A stretch of DNA of 64,000 nucleotides, from the NCBI GenBank assembly GCA_050013875.1, contig JBEKEK010000054.1, positions 1 to 64,000 of the forward strand, read 5' to 3'. The notes under the pieces are model-generated. The model did no database searches and was not told the DNA's origin. It was given only the letters and a program-made list of their open reading frames with translations. The position numbers and the translations under genes are program-made. The number at the start of each line of letters is the position of its first letter. The first letter of the stretch is position 1. This DNA is from Trebonia sp050013875 (GTDB taxonomy: Bacteria; Actinomycetota; Actinomycetes; Streptosporangiales; Streptosporangiaceae). Positions 16,217 through 23,491 of this stretch are shown piece after piece.

Positions 16217-17409
16217 CGGGCACCGCCTTCCGTGCTTGCCCCGGTGCTTGGCTCGGTGCTTGGCTCGGTGCTTGCCCGGTTGAGCTTGAGTGCCTCGAAG
16301 ACCGGGGAGTCGCTGAAGCGGAACAGGTCGAGCGCGCCGGAGTCAGAATCGGTGGCGCCGGCCTGCGACTTGGCCGAGAACGGCTGCCAGGAGGGCACCA
16401 CGAACAGGTCGCCGCGGCCGACCGGCCAGGTCTTGTCGCCCACGGTGACGGTGCCGGAGCCGTCGAAGACGGTGTAGACGGAGGACCCGGTCTCGCGGAC
16501 GGGCCTGGTCTCGGCGCCCCGCGCGATCCGGTGCATCTCCACCCGGATCGTCGGCAGCACGTCGCCGCCGGTGGCGGGGTCGGTGTAGCGGACGGCCGCG
16601 TGGCCGGGCTCGACGGTGCCGGGGTAGCCCTCCCGCTCCATCGCGAGCTGGTCGCTGAGCGCGCGGTCGGTGTACTCCCAGCGGTAGGCCAGCAGCGGCG
16701 AGCCCGGCCCGGTCGGCCTGGCGGCCGCCGCGACCGGCGCCAGGCCCGGATGGCCCCAGAGGCGCTCGGCCCGGGAGCGCTCGGGCGTGGTCCGCTCCCG
16801 CTCGCTGATGTCGTCCCGGCCGAACTCGAAGAACTGCGCCTCGGTGATGTACTGCAGCGGGATGTCGAGGCCGTCGATCCAGGCCATCGGCTGGGTGGTG
16901 GCGTTGTGGTGGGCGTGCCAGTTCCAGCCGGCCTGCGGCAGGAAGTCGCCGCGGCGCATCGCCACCGGGTCGCCGCCCACGACCGTCCAGACCCCCTCGC
17001 CCTCGAGCACGAACCGGAAGGCGTGCTGGGTGTGCCGGTGCTCGGGGGCGTTCTCCCCCGGCATCAGGTACTGGATCGCCGCCCAGAGCGTCGGGGTGGC
17101 GAACGGGCGCCCCGCCAGGCCCGGGTTGGCCAGCGCGATCGCCCTGCGCTCGCCGCCCCGGCCGACCGGGACGAGCTCCCCCGCCCGGGCGGCCAGCGTC
17201 CGCAGGGCGTCCCAGCGCCACAGGTGCGGCACCGCCCTGGACCTCGGGTGCAGCGGCATCAGGTCGCCGATCTCGGTCCAGAGCGGGATCAGCAGCTCCT
17301 TCTCGAAGCCCCGGTAGAGCTCCTCGAGCGCGGGGGTCACCGTTGGCAGGTTCGCTGCCGCCACGGCCTTCAGCCGCACCGGCGATTCGAAGTCAAGCGA
17401 GGTCGTCAT
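16213..17409 (-). CDS. Gentisate 1,2-dioxygenase-like bicupin
   Basis: 398-residue bicupin ring-cleavage dioxygenase. The N-terminal cupin holds the metal motif APEHRHTQHAFRFVLEGEGV (about 117-136) and GWNWHAHHNATTQPMAWIDG; the C-terminal cupin has HRIARGAETRPVRETGSSVY and FVVPSWQPFSAKSQ. It should open gentisate to maleylpyruvate with Fe(II) and O2. The product of the FAD hydroxylase downstream would be its substrate. The last 20 residues contain a Ser-Thr-Glu-Pro repeat encoded by duplicated 12-bp units, an odd tail. ATG 17409 starts the operon; the upstream region carries two large inverted repeats. Confidence 0.87.
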   Translation of the reverse strand: MTTSLDFESPVRLKAVAAANLPTVTPALEELYRGFEKELLIPLWTEIGDLMPLHPRSRAVPHLWRWDALRTLAARAGELVPVGRGGERRAIALANPGLAGRPFATPTLWAAIQYLMPGENAPEHRHTQHAFRFVLEGEGVWTVVGGDPVAMRRGDFLPQAGWNWHAHHNATTQPMAWIDGLDIPLQYITEAQFFEFGRDDISERERTTPERSRAERLWGHPGLAPVAAAARPTGPGSPLLAYRWEYTDRALSDQLAMEREGYPGTVEPGHAAVRYTDPATGGDVLPTIRVEMHRIARGAETRPVRETGSSVYTVFDGSGTVTVGDKTWPVGRGDLFVVPSWQPFSAKSQAGATDSDSGALDLFRFSDSPVFEALKLNRASTEPSTEPSTGASTEGGAR

Positions 17410-17500
17410 GACTCCAGACTGGCCCCTGGCCCAGCGTCGCGAGCAAGAAATTCTGTTGTCCAGAACAGATCACCCAGCGGGAAGCCCACTGAAAAGGCTT

Positions 17501-17590
17501 AGAGCCTGCGGCAAATAACCCGTCGGCCCGGACCGCCAGCACGCCGGCCCACGAGCCGGAAAGCCTACGGGTTATTCCTACACAGGCTCT
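17501..17590. repeat. 90-bp element with split terminal inverted repeats
   Basis: Left end AGAGCCTG (17501-17508) plus AATAACCCGT (17514-17523); right end ACGGGTTATT (17567-17576) plus CAGGCTCT (17583-17590). The pairs are exact reverse complements at symmetric spacing, separated by a 5-6 base unpaired segment. The layout suggests a non-autonomous mobile remnant or palindromic intergenic repeat. Confidence 0.7.
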
Positions 17591-17592
17591 TA

Positions 17593-17663
17593 GGGCCAAA
17601 GTTGTACGCTTTTTGGCGGGCAAAACGGGGCATTTCGCTCGATTTGGCGTACAAGTTTGGCCC
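17593..17663. repeat. 71-bp inverted repeat, 17-bp arms
   Basis: GGGCCAAAGTTGTACGC (17593-17609) and GCGTACAAGTTTGGCCC (17647-17663) are reverse complements with one mismatch, around a 37-base loop. The element abuts the 90-bp inverted repeat, with only two bases between them. Confidence 0.7.
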
Positions 17664-17790
17664 CAAGGTGATCGAGGCGGCGTAAGCGGACCGGCCATGG
17701 ATGGTGCTTCTTGCTGTTATCAGGGGAAGAGGCGGTCTTGGCGATCATGGGGACGGGGTGAGGGTGGCGACCAGGCAGGCACCGTCCGCC

Positions 17791-17880
17791 CGGGAGCGCA
17801 TTCCTGGTCGGGCGGCGGCGCGGGGGCGCTTTCCTGGTTGGCCGGCCGCCGGGGGCGCTTTCCTGGTTAGCCGGCGGCGC
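17791..17880. repeat. Three tandem 29-30 bp repeats at the nrtR 3' end
   Basis: Three degenerate copies of a unit with core GGGGGCGCTTTCCTGGTT at about 17791-17820, 17821-17849 and 17850-17880. The third copy contains the nrtR stop codon, so the gene end appears to have been duplicated outward. Confidence 0.65.
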
Positions 17881-18550
17881 GGGGGCGGAAGGCGGCGAAT
17901 GGGTTGGTTACCACCAGCTCGCGGGCGGCGAAGCGGTAGACGGTGGCGGGGCGGCCGCCGGCCGAGGTCGGGCGGGCCACGTCCGGAGTCGGCTCGATGA
18001 CGCCGCGGCGGGTGAGGATGCGCTGCAGGTTGGTGGCCGAGACGGGATGGCCGAGGGCGGCGGCGTAGGTGTCGCGCAGTTGGGAGATGGTGAAGGTCTC
18101 CGGGGCGAGGGCGAAGCCGATGTTGGTGTAGGAGAGTTTGGCGCGGAGCCGGTTCCTGGCCGAGCCGATGATGGACCCGTGGTCGAAGGCCGTCGGCGGC
18201 AGGTCGTCGACCAGGTGCCAGGCGGTGTCGGCTGGCAGTCCTGGCCGCGCGTCCGGCGTGACCAGTGCCAGGTACGCGGTCGCGAGCACCCGTTCCGCCG
18301 GATCGCGGGCCGGGTCGCTGCGGGTCTCGAGCTGTTCGAGATGCGCGATCTGCGGGATGTTCACCTTCGCCGCCAGGTGCCTGCTGGCAGACGCACCGAG
18401 CCGTTCGCTCGCATCGAGCACGCCTCCGGGCAGCGCCCAAGTCCCCTCGAACGGCGGTTCCGCGCGCCGCCAGAGCAGCACTTTCAGCTGCTGCTCGCGG
18501 ACCTGGAACACGACCCCGAGCGCCTCGTGGCGGAAACATCCGGCAGGCAC
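17867..18550 (-). CDS. nrtR: NrtR-type NAD biosynthesis repressor (Nudix-wHTH)
   Basis: 227-residue regulator with an N-terminal Nudix-like domain (1-140) and C-terminal winged helix (about 150-225: FTISQLRDTYAAALGHPVSA, then NLQRILTRRGVIEPTPD). The Nudix box region GGVLDASERLGASASRHLAA lacks the REUxEE catalytic core, as in NrtR regulators, which bind rather than hydrolyse ADP-ribose-type ligands. NrtR proteins repress NAD synthesis genes, and nadA lies divergently with a palindromic site in front, so the role is well supported by context. GTG 18550 is the likely start. The 3' end overlaps a tandem repeat array. Confidence 0.9.
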   Translation of the reverse strand: MPAGCFRHEALGVVFQVREQQLKVLLWRRAEPPFEGTWALPGGVLDASERLGASASRHLAAKVNIPQIAHLEQLETRSDPARDPAERVLATAYLALVTPDARPGLPADTAWHLVDDLPPTAFDHGSIIGSARNRLRAKLSYTNIGFALAPETFTISQLRDTYAAALGHPVSATNLQRILTRRGVIEPTPDVARPTSAGGRPATVYRFAARELVVTNPFAAFRPRAAG

Positions 18551-18702
18551 ACGGTAATCGTAACGGCGGCCGCGGCCGCCCGCCCGCGGCCGGTGATGAA
18601 CGGCCAGTTAAGTCGGCCGGCGTTGAGCCCACCCGCGATAAGCCCGTAGTGACGGGGATCGCGCGCGGCGGCACCGCCCTGTGCCCAAGTTTGCGCTCAG
18701 GG

Positions 18703-18739
18703 GTTGAAAACTAACTGTTTTCAACTTACAGTCGAAAAC
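18703..18739. promoter_or_regulatory. Overlapping palindromes in front of nadA, probable NrtR operator
   Basis: GTTGAAAAC (18703-18711) and GTTTTCAAC (18717-18725) are perfect inverted arms around a 5-base spacer. A second, overlapping pair is GTTTTC (18717-18722) and GAAAAC (18734-18739) with an 11-base spacer. The site ends directly at the nadA ATG (18740), so bound repressor would block transcription or initiation. No conventional ribosome site fits between operator and ATG. Confidence 0.75.
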
Positions 18740-20038
18740 ATGGAAGACACCGAGAGGTCTGCGGACGTTCAGGTGGATGCGACCGGGCGCACCACGACAG
18801 GCCGACCGGAAGCGACCGGGCGCACCACGACAGGCCGGCCGGAAGCGACCGGGCGGGCTGCAACAGGCCGACTGGACGTCGCCGGGCAGACGCCGCCGGG
18901 GGCCCTCCCGCCGGGGGTCATTCCGCCGGGGGTCATTCCGCCGGGGGCCCTCCCGCCGGGGGTCATTCCGCCGGGGGTCATTCCGGCGGGGGTCATTCCG
19001 GCGGGGGCCATTCCGGCGGGAGCTCTCCCGCCGGGGGCCATTCCGGCGGATGACGCGACGGTTGACCCGGGCTGGGCGGCGCGGGTGCGGCGGCTGGCGG
19101 CGGAGCGTGATGCGGTGATCCTGGCGCACAATTACCAGCGGCCCGAGATTCAGGAGGTCGCCAATCACGTCGGCGACTCGCTCGCGCTCGCCCGGCTCGC
19201 GGCGGCTAGCTCCGCACAGGTCATCGTGCTTTGCGGGGTCTACTTCATGGCGGAGACGGCAAAAATTCTCGCTCCGGAACGGACCGTGCTGATACCCGAT
19301 GCGGGGGCCGGCTGTTCCCTGGCCGACAGCATCACGGCCGGGCAGCTGCTGGCGTGGAAGGCTGGGCATCCGGGGGCGGCGGTCGTCGCCTACGTGAACA
19401 CGAGCGCCGAAGTCAAAGCGCTCGCGGATGTCTGCTGCACATCAGCCAACGCGGCCGAGATCGTGGCGTCGATCCCGGCCGAACGCGAGGTGCTCTTCCT
19501 GCCCGACCAGTTCCTTGGCGCGCATGTCCGCCGGGTCACCGGCCGGGAGAACCTGTACGTGTGGGCGGGTGAGTGTCACGTGCACGCGGGGATCAGCCCG
19601 CAGGCGCTGCGCGACATGGCGGCGGCCAACCCGGAGGCGGAGTTGTTCGTGCATCCGGAGTGCGGATGCGGGACCGCGGCGCTCTGGCAGACGGGCACCG
19701 GGGACCTGCCCGCGGAGCGGACCCGGGTGCTTTCTACCGGTGGGATGCTCTCGGCCGCGACGTCGGTCCGCTCCCCCGCGGTGCTGGTCGCGACCGAGAC
19801 CGGGATGCTGCACCAGCTGCGGAAGGCCAATCCGGCCGTCCGCTGGGAACCGGTCAATCCCCACGCGACCTGCCATTACATGAAGATGATCACCCCGGCG
19901 GCGCTAGAGCGGTGCCTGCGTGAGGCGGCACCCGAGGTGCAGGTCGCGCCGGAGGTCGCGGCCCGTGCCCGCCGCGCGGTCCAGGCGATGATCGCGACAG
20001 GCCCGGCCCTGCCAACGGTCGCCGCGAGCGTGCGATGA
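18740..20038 (+). CDS. nadA: Quinolinate synthase NadA with repetitive N-terminal extension
   Basis: 432-residue [4Fe-4S] quinolinate synthase: condenses iminoaspartate with dihydroxyacetone phosphate. The catalytic part starts near residue 112. Candidate cluster ligands are Cys165 (VLCGVYFMAET), Cys308 (HPECGCG) and Cys378 (ATCHYMKMI); substrate-site motifs ILAHNYQRPE (128-137) and STGGM (332-336) are present. Residues 14-46 are three 11-residue repeats (ATGRTTTGRPE) and 53-102 are ten pentapeptides of type PG[AV][IL]P, both absent from ordinary NadA of about 350 residues. ATG 18740 is used; a TTG at 18704 would add 12 residues but lies in the operator. The true start could be inside or after the repeats. 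It forms an operon with nadB and nadC. Confidence 0.93.
   Translation: MEDTERSADVQVDATGRTTTGRPEATGRTTTGRPEATGRAATGRLDVAGQTPPGALPPGVIPPGVIPPGALPPGVIPPGVIPAGVIPAGAIPAGALPPGAIPADDATVDPGWAARVRRLAAERDAVILAHNYQRPEIQEVANHVGDSLALARLAAASSAQVIVLCGVYFMAETAKILAPERTVLIPDAGAGCSLADSITAGQLLAWKAGHPGAAVVAYVNTSAEVKALADVCCTSANAAEIVASIPAEREVLFLPDQFLGAHVRRVTGRENLYVWAGECHVHAGISPQALRDMAAANPEAELFVHPECGCGTAALWQTGTGDLPAERTRVLSTGGMLSAATSVRSPAVLVATETGMLHQLRKANPAVRWEPVNPHATCHYMKMITPAALERCLREAAPEVQVAPEVAARARRAVQAMIATGPALPTVAASVR
18779..18877 (+). repeat. Three tandem 33-bp repeats in nadA
   Basis: Units at 18779-18811, 18812-18844 and 18845-18877 each begin GCGACCGGGCG and encode 11 residues. Copies one and two differ by a single base; the third is more diverged (AATGRLD at the end). 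Confidence 0.85.
18896..19045 (+). repeat. Ten tandem 15-bp repeats in nadA
   Basis: Ten uninterrupted 15-base units, commonest CCGGGGGTCATTCCG, each one pentapeptide (PGVIP, PGALP, AGVIP, AGAIP). The length is an exact multiple of three, so copy-number change keeps the frame. Confidence 0.9.
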
Positions 20039-20084
20039 CGGGTACCGGAGCGCGTGTTTGCCCGCCGCTTGGGCGTGACCCGAA

Positions 20085-20132
20085 GATCGTGGATCGTTGT
20101 GTGCATCGGGATGTACACAACGATCCACGATC
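20085..20132 (+). promoter_or_regulatory. Long perfect hairpin between nadA and nadB
   Basis: GATCGTGGATCGTTGTGT (20085-20102) pairs exactly with 20115-20132. The inner part adds one G-U wobble and three pairs (CAT/ATG), leaving a 4-base CGGG loop, so RNA could fold into a 22-bp stem. No T-run follows, so it is not a standard terminator; an RNA-stability, processing or attenuation element, or a protein-binding DNA palindrome, are options. Confidence 0.75.
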
Positions 20133-20184
20133 CGCCCAACTCGCCGACGCGGCAACGGCGCACGAAGGCGGATCGGAGACTTAC

Positions 20185-22212
20185 GTGTCGGATGCGAATC
20201 CTGTGGTTGCCGAGCTGGCGACTGCGCGGACACGGTGGCGGCGGGACGCGGATGTAGTCGTCGTAGGGTCAGGCGCGGCGGGGATTGCGGCGGCTCTGAC
20301 GGCCGTCGCGGCCGGGTCGCGGGTGCTGGTGGTGACCAAGGACCTCGTCGGCGGGGCGACGGCGCTGGCCCAGGGCGGGCTCGCGGCGGCGATCGGGCCG
20401 CAGGACAGCGCGGCCGCGCACGCCGGCGACACGCTGGTGGCCGGGGCGGGGCTATGCGAGCCGGAGGTCGTGGCGGAACTCGCGGCCGGGGCGCCGCGGG
20501 CGATCGACTGGCTCGCCGGGCTTGGCGCTCGGCTGGAGACGCGGGAACTGCGGCTTGAGGGCGGGCACAGCCACCGCCGGATCGTCCACTCGGGGGACGA
20601 CGCGACCGGGGCGGAGGTCCACCGGGTCCTGCTGGCGGCGTTGCTGGCGAGCGGCATCGAGATCCTCGACCGCACGGTCGCGCTCGATCTCATCGTGAAA
20701 AACCCGGCCGTGCGGTGGGCGGCCGACGGGGGCCGGACGGGGACCGGCCCGGGACCGCGGGCCATGGACGGGGCGGCGGCTGCCACCGCTGCCCCCGATG
20801 GCAGCCGGGCCCGGATGCCGGTCTCCGCCCGTGCGGGCACCGGTGGCCTCTTCTTCCCTGAATCCGTCGGCCGGGCTACGGGGCTGCTGGCGGGCGTGAT
20901 CGGGCCGGACGGGCGGCTCGCGGCCGGGGTCATTGACGCGCCCGCGGTGGTGATCGCGGCCGGGGGGCTCGGGCAGGCGTTCGCGACGACCTCGAATCCG
21001 GCCGGGGCGACCGGGGACGGGATCGCGATCGCGGCGCGGGCGGGCGCGGTGCTGCGGGACCCGGAGTTCGTGCAGTTCCACCCGACGGTGCTCTGGCGGC
21101 CGGGCGCGAGCGGTCAGTGCCCGCTGATCACTGAGGCGTTGCGCGGGGCCGGGGCGGTGCTCCGCGACCTGGACGGGAGGCCGCTGATGGCGGGCCATGA
21201 CCCGCGCGGGGACCTGGCGCCGCGTGATGTGGTGGCCGCCCGGATGGCCGAGGTGATCGGCGCGGGGGACGCCGGGCACGTGTGGCTTGACGCGACCGGG
21301 ATCGACGCGGGCTTCCTTGAAACCGGGTTCCCGACCGTTCTGGCCGCGTGCCGCAAGCATGGCATCGACCCGGTGACCGAGTTCATCCCCGTCGCGCCGG
21401 GCGCGCACTACTCCTGCGGCGGCATCCTGGCCGGCCTGGACGGGCAGACCAGCGTCCCGGGGCTGTACGCGGTCGGCGAGGCCGCGTCGACCGGGGTGCA
21501 GGGCGCCAACAGGCTCGCCTCCAACTCGGTCACCGAGGCGATCCTCGCCGGGCGGCGCACCGGGCGGGCGGCCGCCGCCCGGGCGGCCGGGCGGGTCATC
21601 GAGTGCAATGGCGGGGCGCGCAGCCGCGCCGAGAGCGCGGTGGGCGGTGCGATAACTGCCGCGTGCTACGGCACCCCGGTCATGGCCCGGAACCCGAACA
21701 GCGAAAAGCCCGGCGGCGTGCCGCCGGCGCTCGCCGCAGTCATGCCGGGGCGGGCCGGGGTTGCCGGGGACCCGGACGCCGGCGGGATAGGCAGAGCGCC
21801 GGGCCGCTCGGATGCCGCGGACGGGCGGCAGGCGCTTGCCTTGGCGATGTCGCGGTGGGCGGGGGTTATCAGGGACCGGGAGGGGCTGACCGAGTTGGCC
21901 CGGGTGATTTCCGCGACGGGGGGCGCGGTTATCGCCGGCGGGGTGCTCGCCACCGGATCAGAGACCCGCGAGGGGTCACGGGAGGCCGCGTGCGTTCCCT
22001 CGGCGGATCTTGCTTTTGAGCTTGACCTTGGGGCGGTGGAGGCGGCGAACCTGCGACTGGTGTCCGGGCTGATCGCGGCGGCGGCGCTGCACCGGGCGGA
22101 GAGCCGGGGGTGCCACCGGCGGCGGGACGCGGCGGAGACGGCCGAGCGGCCGTGGCACACGCTGTCGCGCTGGGATGGACGGGAGTTCGCAATGGCTGAG
22201 GAGGAAGTATGA
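20185..22212 (+). CDS. nadB: L-aspartate oxidase NadB
   Basis: 675-residue FAD enzyme oxidising L-aspartate to iminoaspartate for NadA. FAD fold DVVVVGSGAAGIAAALTAVA (about 23-42), VTKDLVGGATALAQGGLAAA, HSHRRIVHSGDDATG, active-site loop ITEALRGAGAVLRD, and FAD-site HYSCGGILAGLDG with GEAASTGVQGANRLASNS. GTG 20185 is chosen because GGAG lies at 20176-20179; translation further upstream would read through the hairpin. At 675 residues it exceeds the family's usual 540-570: there are low-complexity insertions around residues 180-225 and 545-590. It overlaps nadC by four bases (ATGA). Confidence 0.92.
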   Translation: MSDANPVVAELATARTRWRRDADVVVVGSGAAGIAAALTAVAAGSRVLVVTKDLVGGATALAQGGLAAAIGPQDSAAAHAGDTLVAGAGLCEPEVVAELAAGAPRAIDWLAGLGARLETRELRLEGGHSHRRIVHSGDDATGAEVHRVLLAALLASGIEILDRTVALDLIVKNPAVRWAADGGRTGTGPGPRAMDGAAAATAAPDGSRARMPVSARAGTGGLFFPESVGRATGLLAGVIGPDGRLAAGVIDAPAVVIAAGGLGQAFATTSNPAGATGDGIAIAARAGAVLRDPEFVQFHPTVLWRPGASGQCPLITEALRGAGAVLRDLDGRPLMAGHDPRGDLAPRDVVAARMAEVIGAGDAGHVWLDATGIDAGFLETGFPTVLAACRKHGIDPVTEFIPVAPGAHYSCGGILAGLDGQTSVPGLYAVGEAASTGVQGANRLASNSVTEAILAGRRTGRAAAARAAGRVIECNGGARSRAESAVGGAITAACYGTPVMARNPNSEKPGGVPPALAAVMPGRAGVAGDPDAGGIGRAPGRSDAADGRQALALAMSRWAGVIRDREGLTELARVISATGGAVIAGGVLATGSETREGSREAACVPSADLAFELDLGAVEAANLRLVSGLIAAAALHRAESRGCHRRRDAAETAERPWHTLSRWDGREFAMAEEEV

Positions 22213-23189
22213 CTGGTGAGGCGCGGATTCACGAGGACGCGCCGGGCACGGCGCGGGTGGCTGGCGGCCCGGGCGTGACCGGACTGAGCGGCGGGACGCT
22301 GGCGGCGATACGGGCGGCGGGGCTGGACGCCGACGACGTCGCGCGGGTGGTGCGGGCGGCTCTCGACGAGGATTTCCGGTACGGGCCGGACGTGACGTCG
22401 ACAGCGACGGTCGCGGGGCAGACGGTGACCGGGCAGGTGGTGGCGCGTGAGGCCGGTGTGCTGGCAGGGATCCCGGTGGCACTCGCGGTGCTCGACGCGA
22501 TCGCGGGGTACCTGAGTGAATTCAACGGCCTTCCCCCGGCCACCGGGACGGTGCTGGCGGCGGACGGGACGCGGGTCACCGCGGGGGATGCGGTGCTGCG
22601 GGTGAGCGGGGAGGCGGTGGCGGTACTCGGCGCGGAGCGGACGCTGCTGAACTTCCTCACCCACCTGTCGGGGATCGCCACGGCCACCAGGGCCTGGGCG
22701 GACGTGCTGGCAGGGACCGGAGCGACGGTGCGCGACACCAGGAAGACCACGCCGGGGCTGCGGGCGCTGGAGAAGTACGCGGTGCGCTGCGGCGGCGGGG
22801 CCAATCACCGGCTCGGACTGGGCGACGCGGCGCTGGTCAAGGACAACCACGTGGCGGCGGCGGGCGGGGTGGGAGCCGCGGTCCTGGCGGTACGTTCGGC
22901 CGCACCGGATGGGATGGTGGTGGAGGTGGAGTGCGACTCGGTCGCCCAGGTGCGCGAAGCCCTCGCCGCCGGAGCCCGGTTTCTGCTGCTCGACAACATG
23001 CCGGCCGGCTCGCTGCGGGAGGCGGTGACGGTGGCGCGGCGCTATGACGGGGTACTGCTGGAGGCGAGCGGCAGGCTACGGCTCGCCAATGCGCGGGAGG
23101 TCGCGCTAACTGGCGTGGACTACCTGTCGGTGGGGTCGCTGACGCACTCCGCGCGAGTGCTTGACCTGGGGCTCGACTTCGTGCGCTGA
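22209..23189 (+). CDS. nadC: Nicotinate-nucleotide pyrophosphorylase NadC
   Basis: 326-residue quinolinate phosphoribosyltransferase converting quinolinate and PRPP to nicotinate mononucleotide, the third step after NadB and NadA. Hallmarks are DEDFRYGPDVTSTA near the N-terminus, TLLNFLTHLSGIATATR, RDTRKTTPGLRALEKYAVRC with GGGANHRLGLGD, VEVECDSVAQ and FLLLDNMP. ATG 22209 overlaps the nadB stop and is preceded by GAGGAAG. The first 30 residues are an extension relative to many homologues. Operon context with nadA and nadB under NrtR is unambiguous. Confidence 0.95.
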   Translation: MTGEARIHEDAPGTARVAGGPGVTGLSGGTLAAIRAAGLDADDVARVVRAALDEDFRYGPDVTSTATVAGQTVTGQVVAREAGVLAGIPVALAVLDAIAGYLSEFNGLPPATGTVLAADGTRVTAGDAVLRVSGEAVAVLGAERTLLNFLTHLSGIATATRAWADVLAGTGATVRDTRKTTPGLRALEKYAVRCGGGANHRLGLGDAALVKDNHVAAAGGVGAAVLAVRSAAPDGMVVEVECDSVAQVREALAAGARFLLLDNMPAGSLREAVTVARRYDGVLLEASGRLRLANAREVALTGVDYLSVGSLTHSARVLDLGLDFVR

Positions 23190-23313
23190 GGTGCCGGCGG
23201 ATGGCCCGCCGTCGCGGCCTGGACCGGGCCGGCCGGCGTATGGAACCCCTGTGTACGGTGAGTTCCGGGTGTGCGGGGTACCCGTCGGCTCTGGTAGGCT
23301 CTCCCTGTCGCTC

Positions 23314-23388
23314 GGGCCGTTGGCGCAGCGGGAGCGCGTCTCCCTGACACGGAGAAGGTCACAGGTTCAAATCCTGTACGGCCCACCA
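23314..23388 (+). tRNA. tRNA-Val (anticodon GAC)
   Basis: 75 bases including an encoded CCA. Acceptor GGGCCGT pairs with ACGGCCC; D-arm GGCGCAGCGGGAGCGC; anticodon stem TCTCC/GGAGA with loop CTGACAC (anticodon GAC); T-arm CACAGGTTCAAATCCTGT; discriminator A at 23385 then CCA. Confidence 0.96.
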
Positions 23389-23413
23389 TCGTGATATCGC
23401 AAGACAGACGAAT

Positions 23414-23447
23414 GACCCCGAACCCTCATTGGGTCCGGGGTCGTTTT
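23414..23447 (+). terminator. Intrinsic terminator after tRNA-Val
   Basis: A 12-bp stem (GACCCCGAACCC against GGGTCCGGGGTC, one mismatch) with loop TCATT is followed by GTTTT. Lying 25 bases after the tRNA end, it would terminate tRNA transcription, and in the other direction could serve the SDR gene. Confidence 0.85.
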
Positions 23448-23491
23448 GGTTCAGGTCCGGATGGCTCGCCAGCCCGGAGTATTCGCCTGGG

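Larger units (their letters stand above)
17410..17866. other. 457-bp gene-free interval with inverted and tandem repeats
   Basis: No convincing coding sequence is seen. The interval is the 5' region of the gentisate operon and the 3' region of nrtR. It contains two adjacent inverted-repeat structures (17501-17590 and 17593-17663) and most of a three-copy 29-30 bp tandem repeat (17791-17880) that runs into the end of nrtR. Confidence 0.8.

Noticed and set aside
18704..18739. TTG start for nadA, 12 codons upstream of ATG
   Set aside because: It lies within the palindromic operator and adds an unconserved segment; ATG 18740 is more likely, although not proven.
18896..19045. Possible CRISPR array in nadA
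   Set aside because: Ten 15-bp units are contiguous with no spacers and are in frame with nadA; this is a coding minisatellite.
18608..19369. Minus-strand frame with RRNDPRR-type repeats
   Set aside because: These repeats are the antisense reading of the nadA tandem array; no start region or ribosome site supports it.
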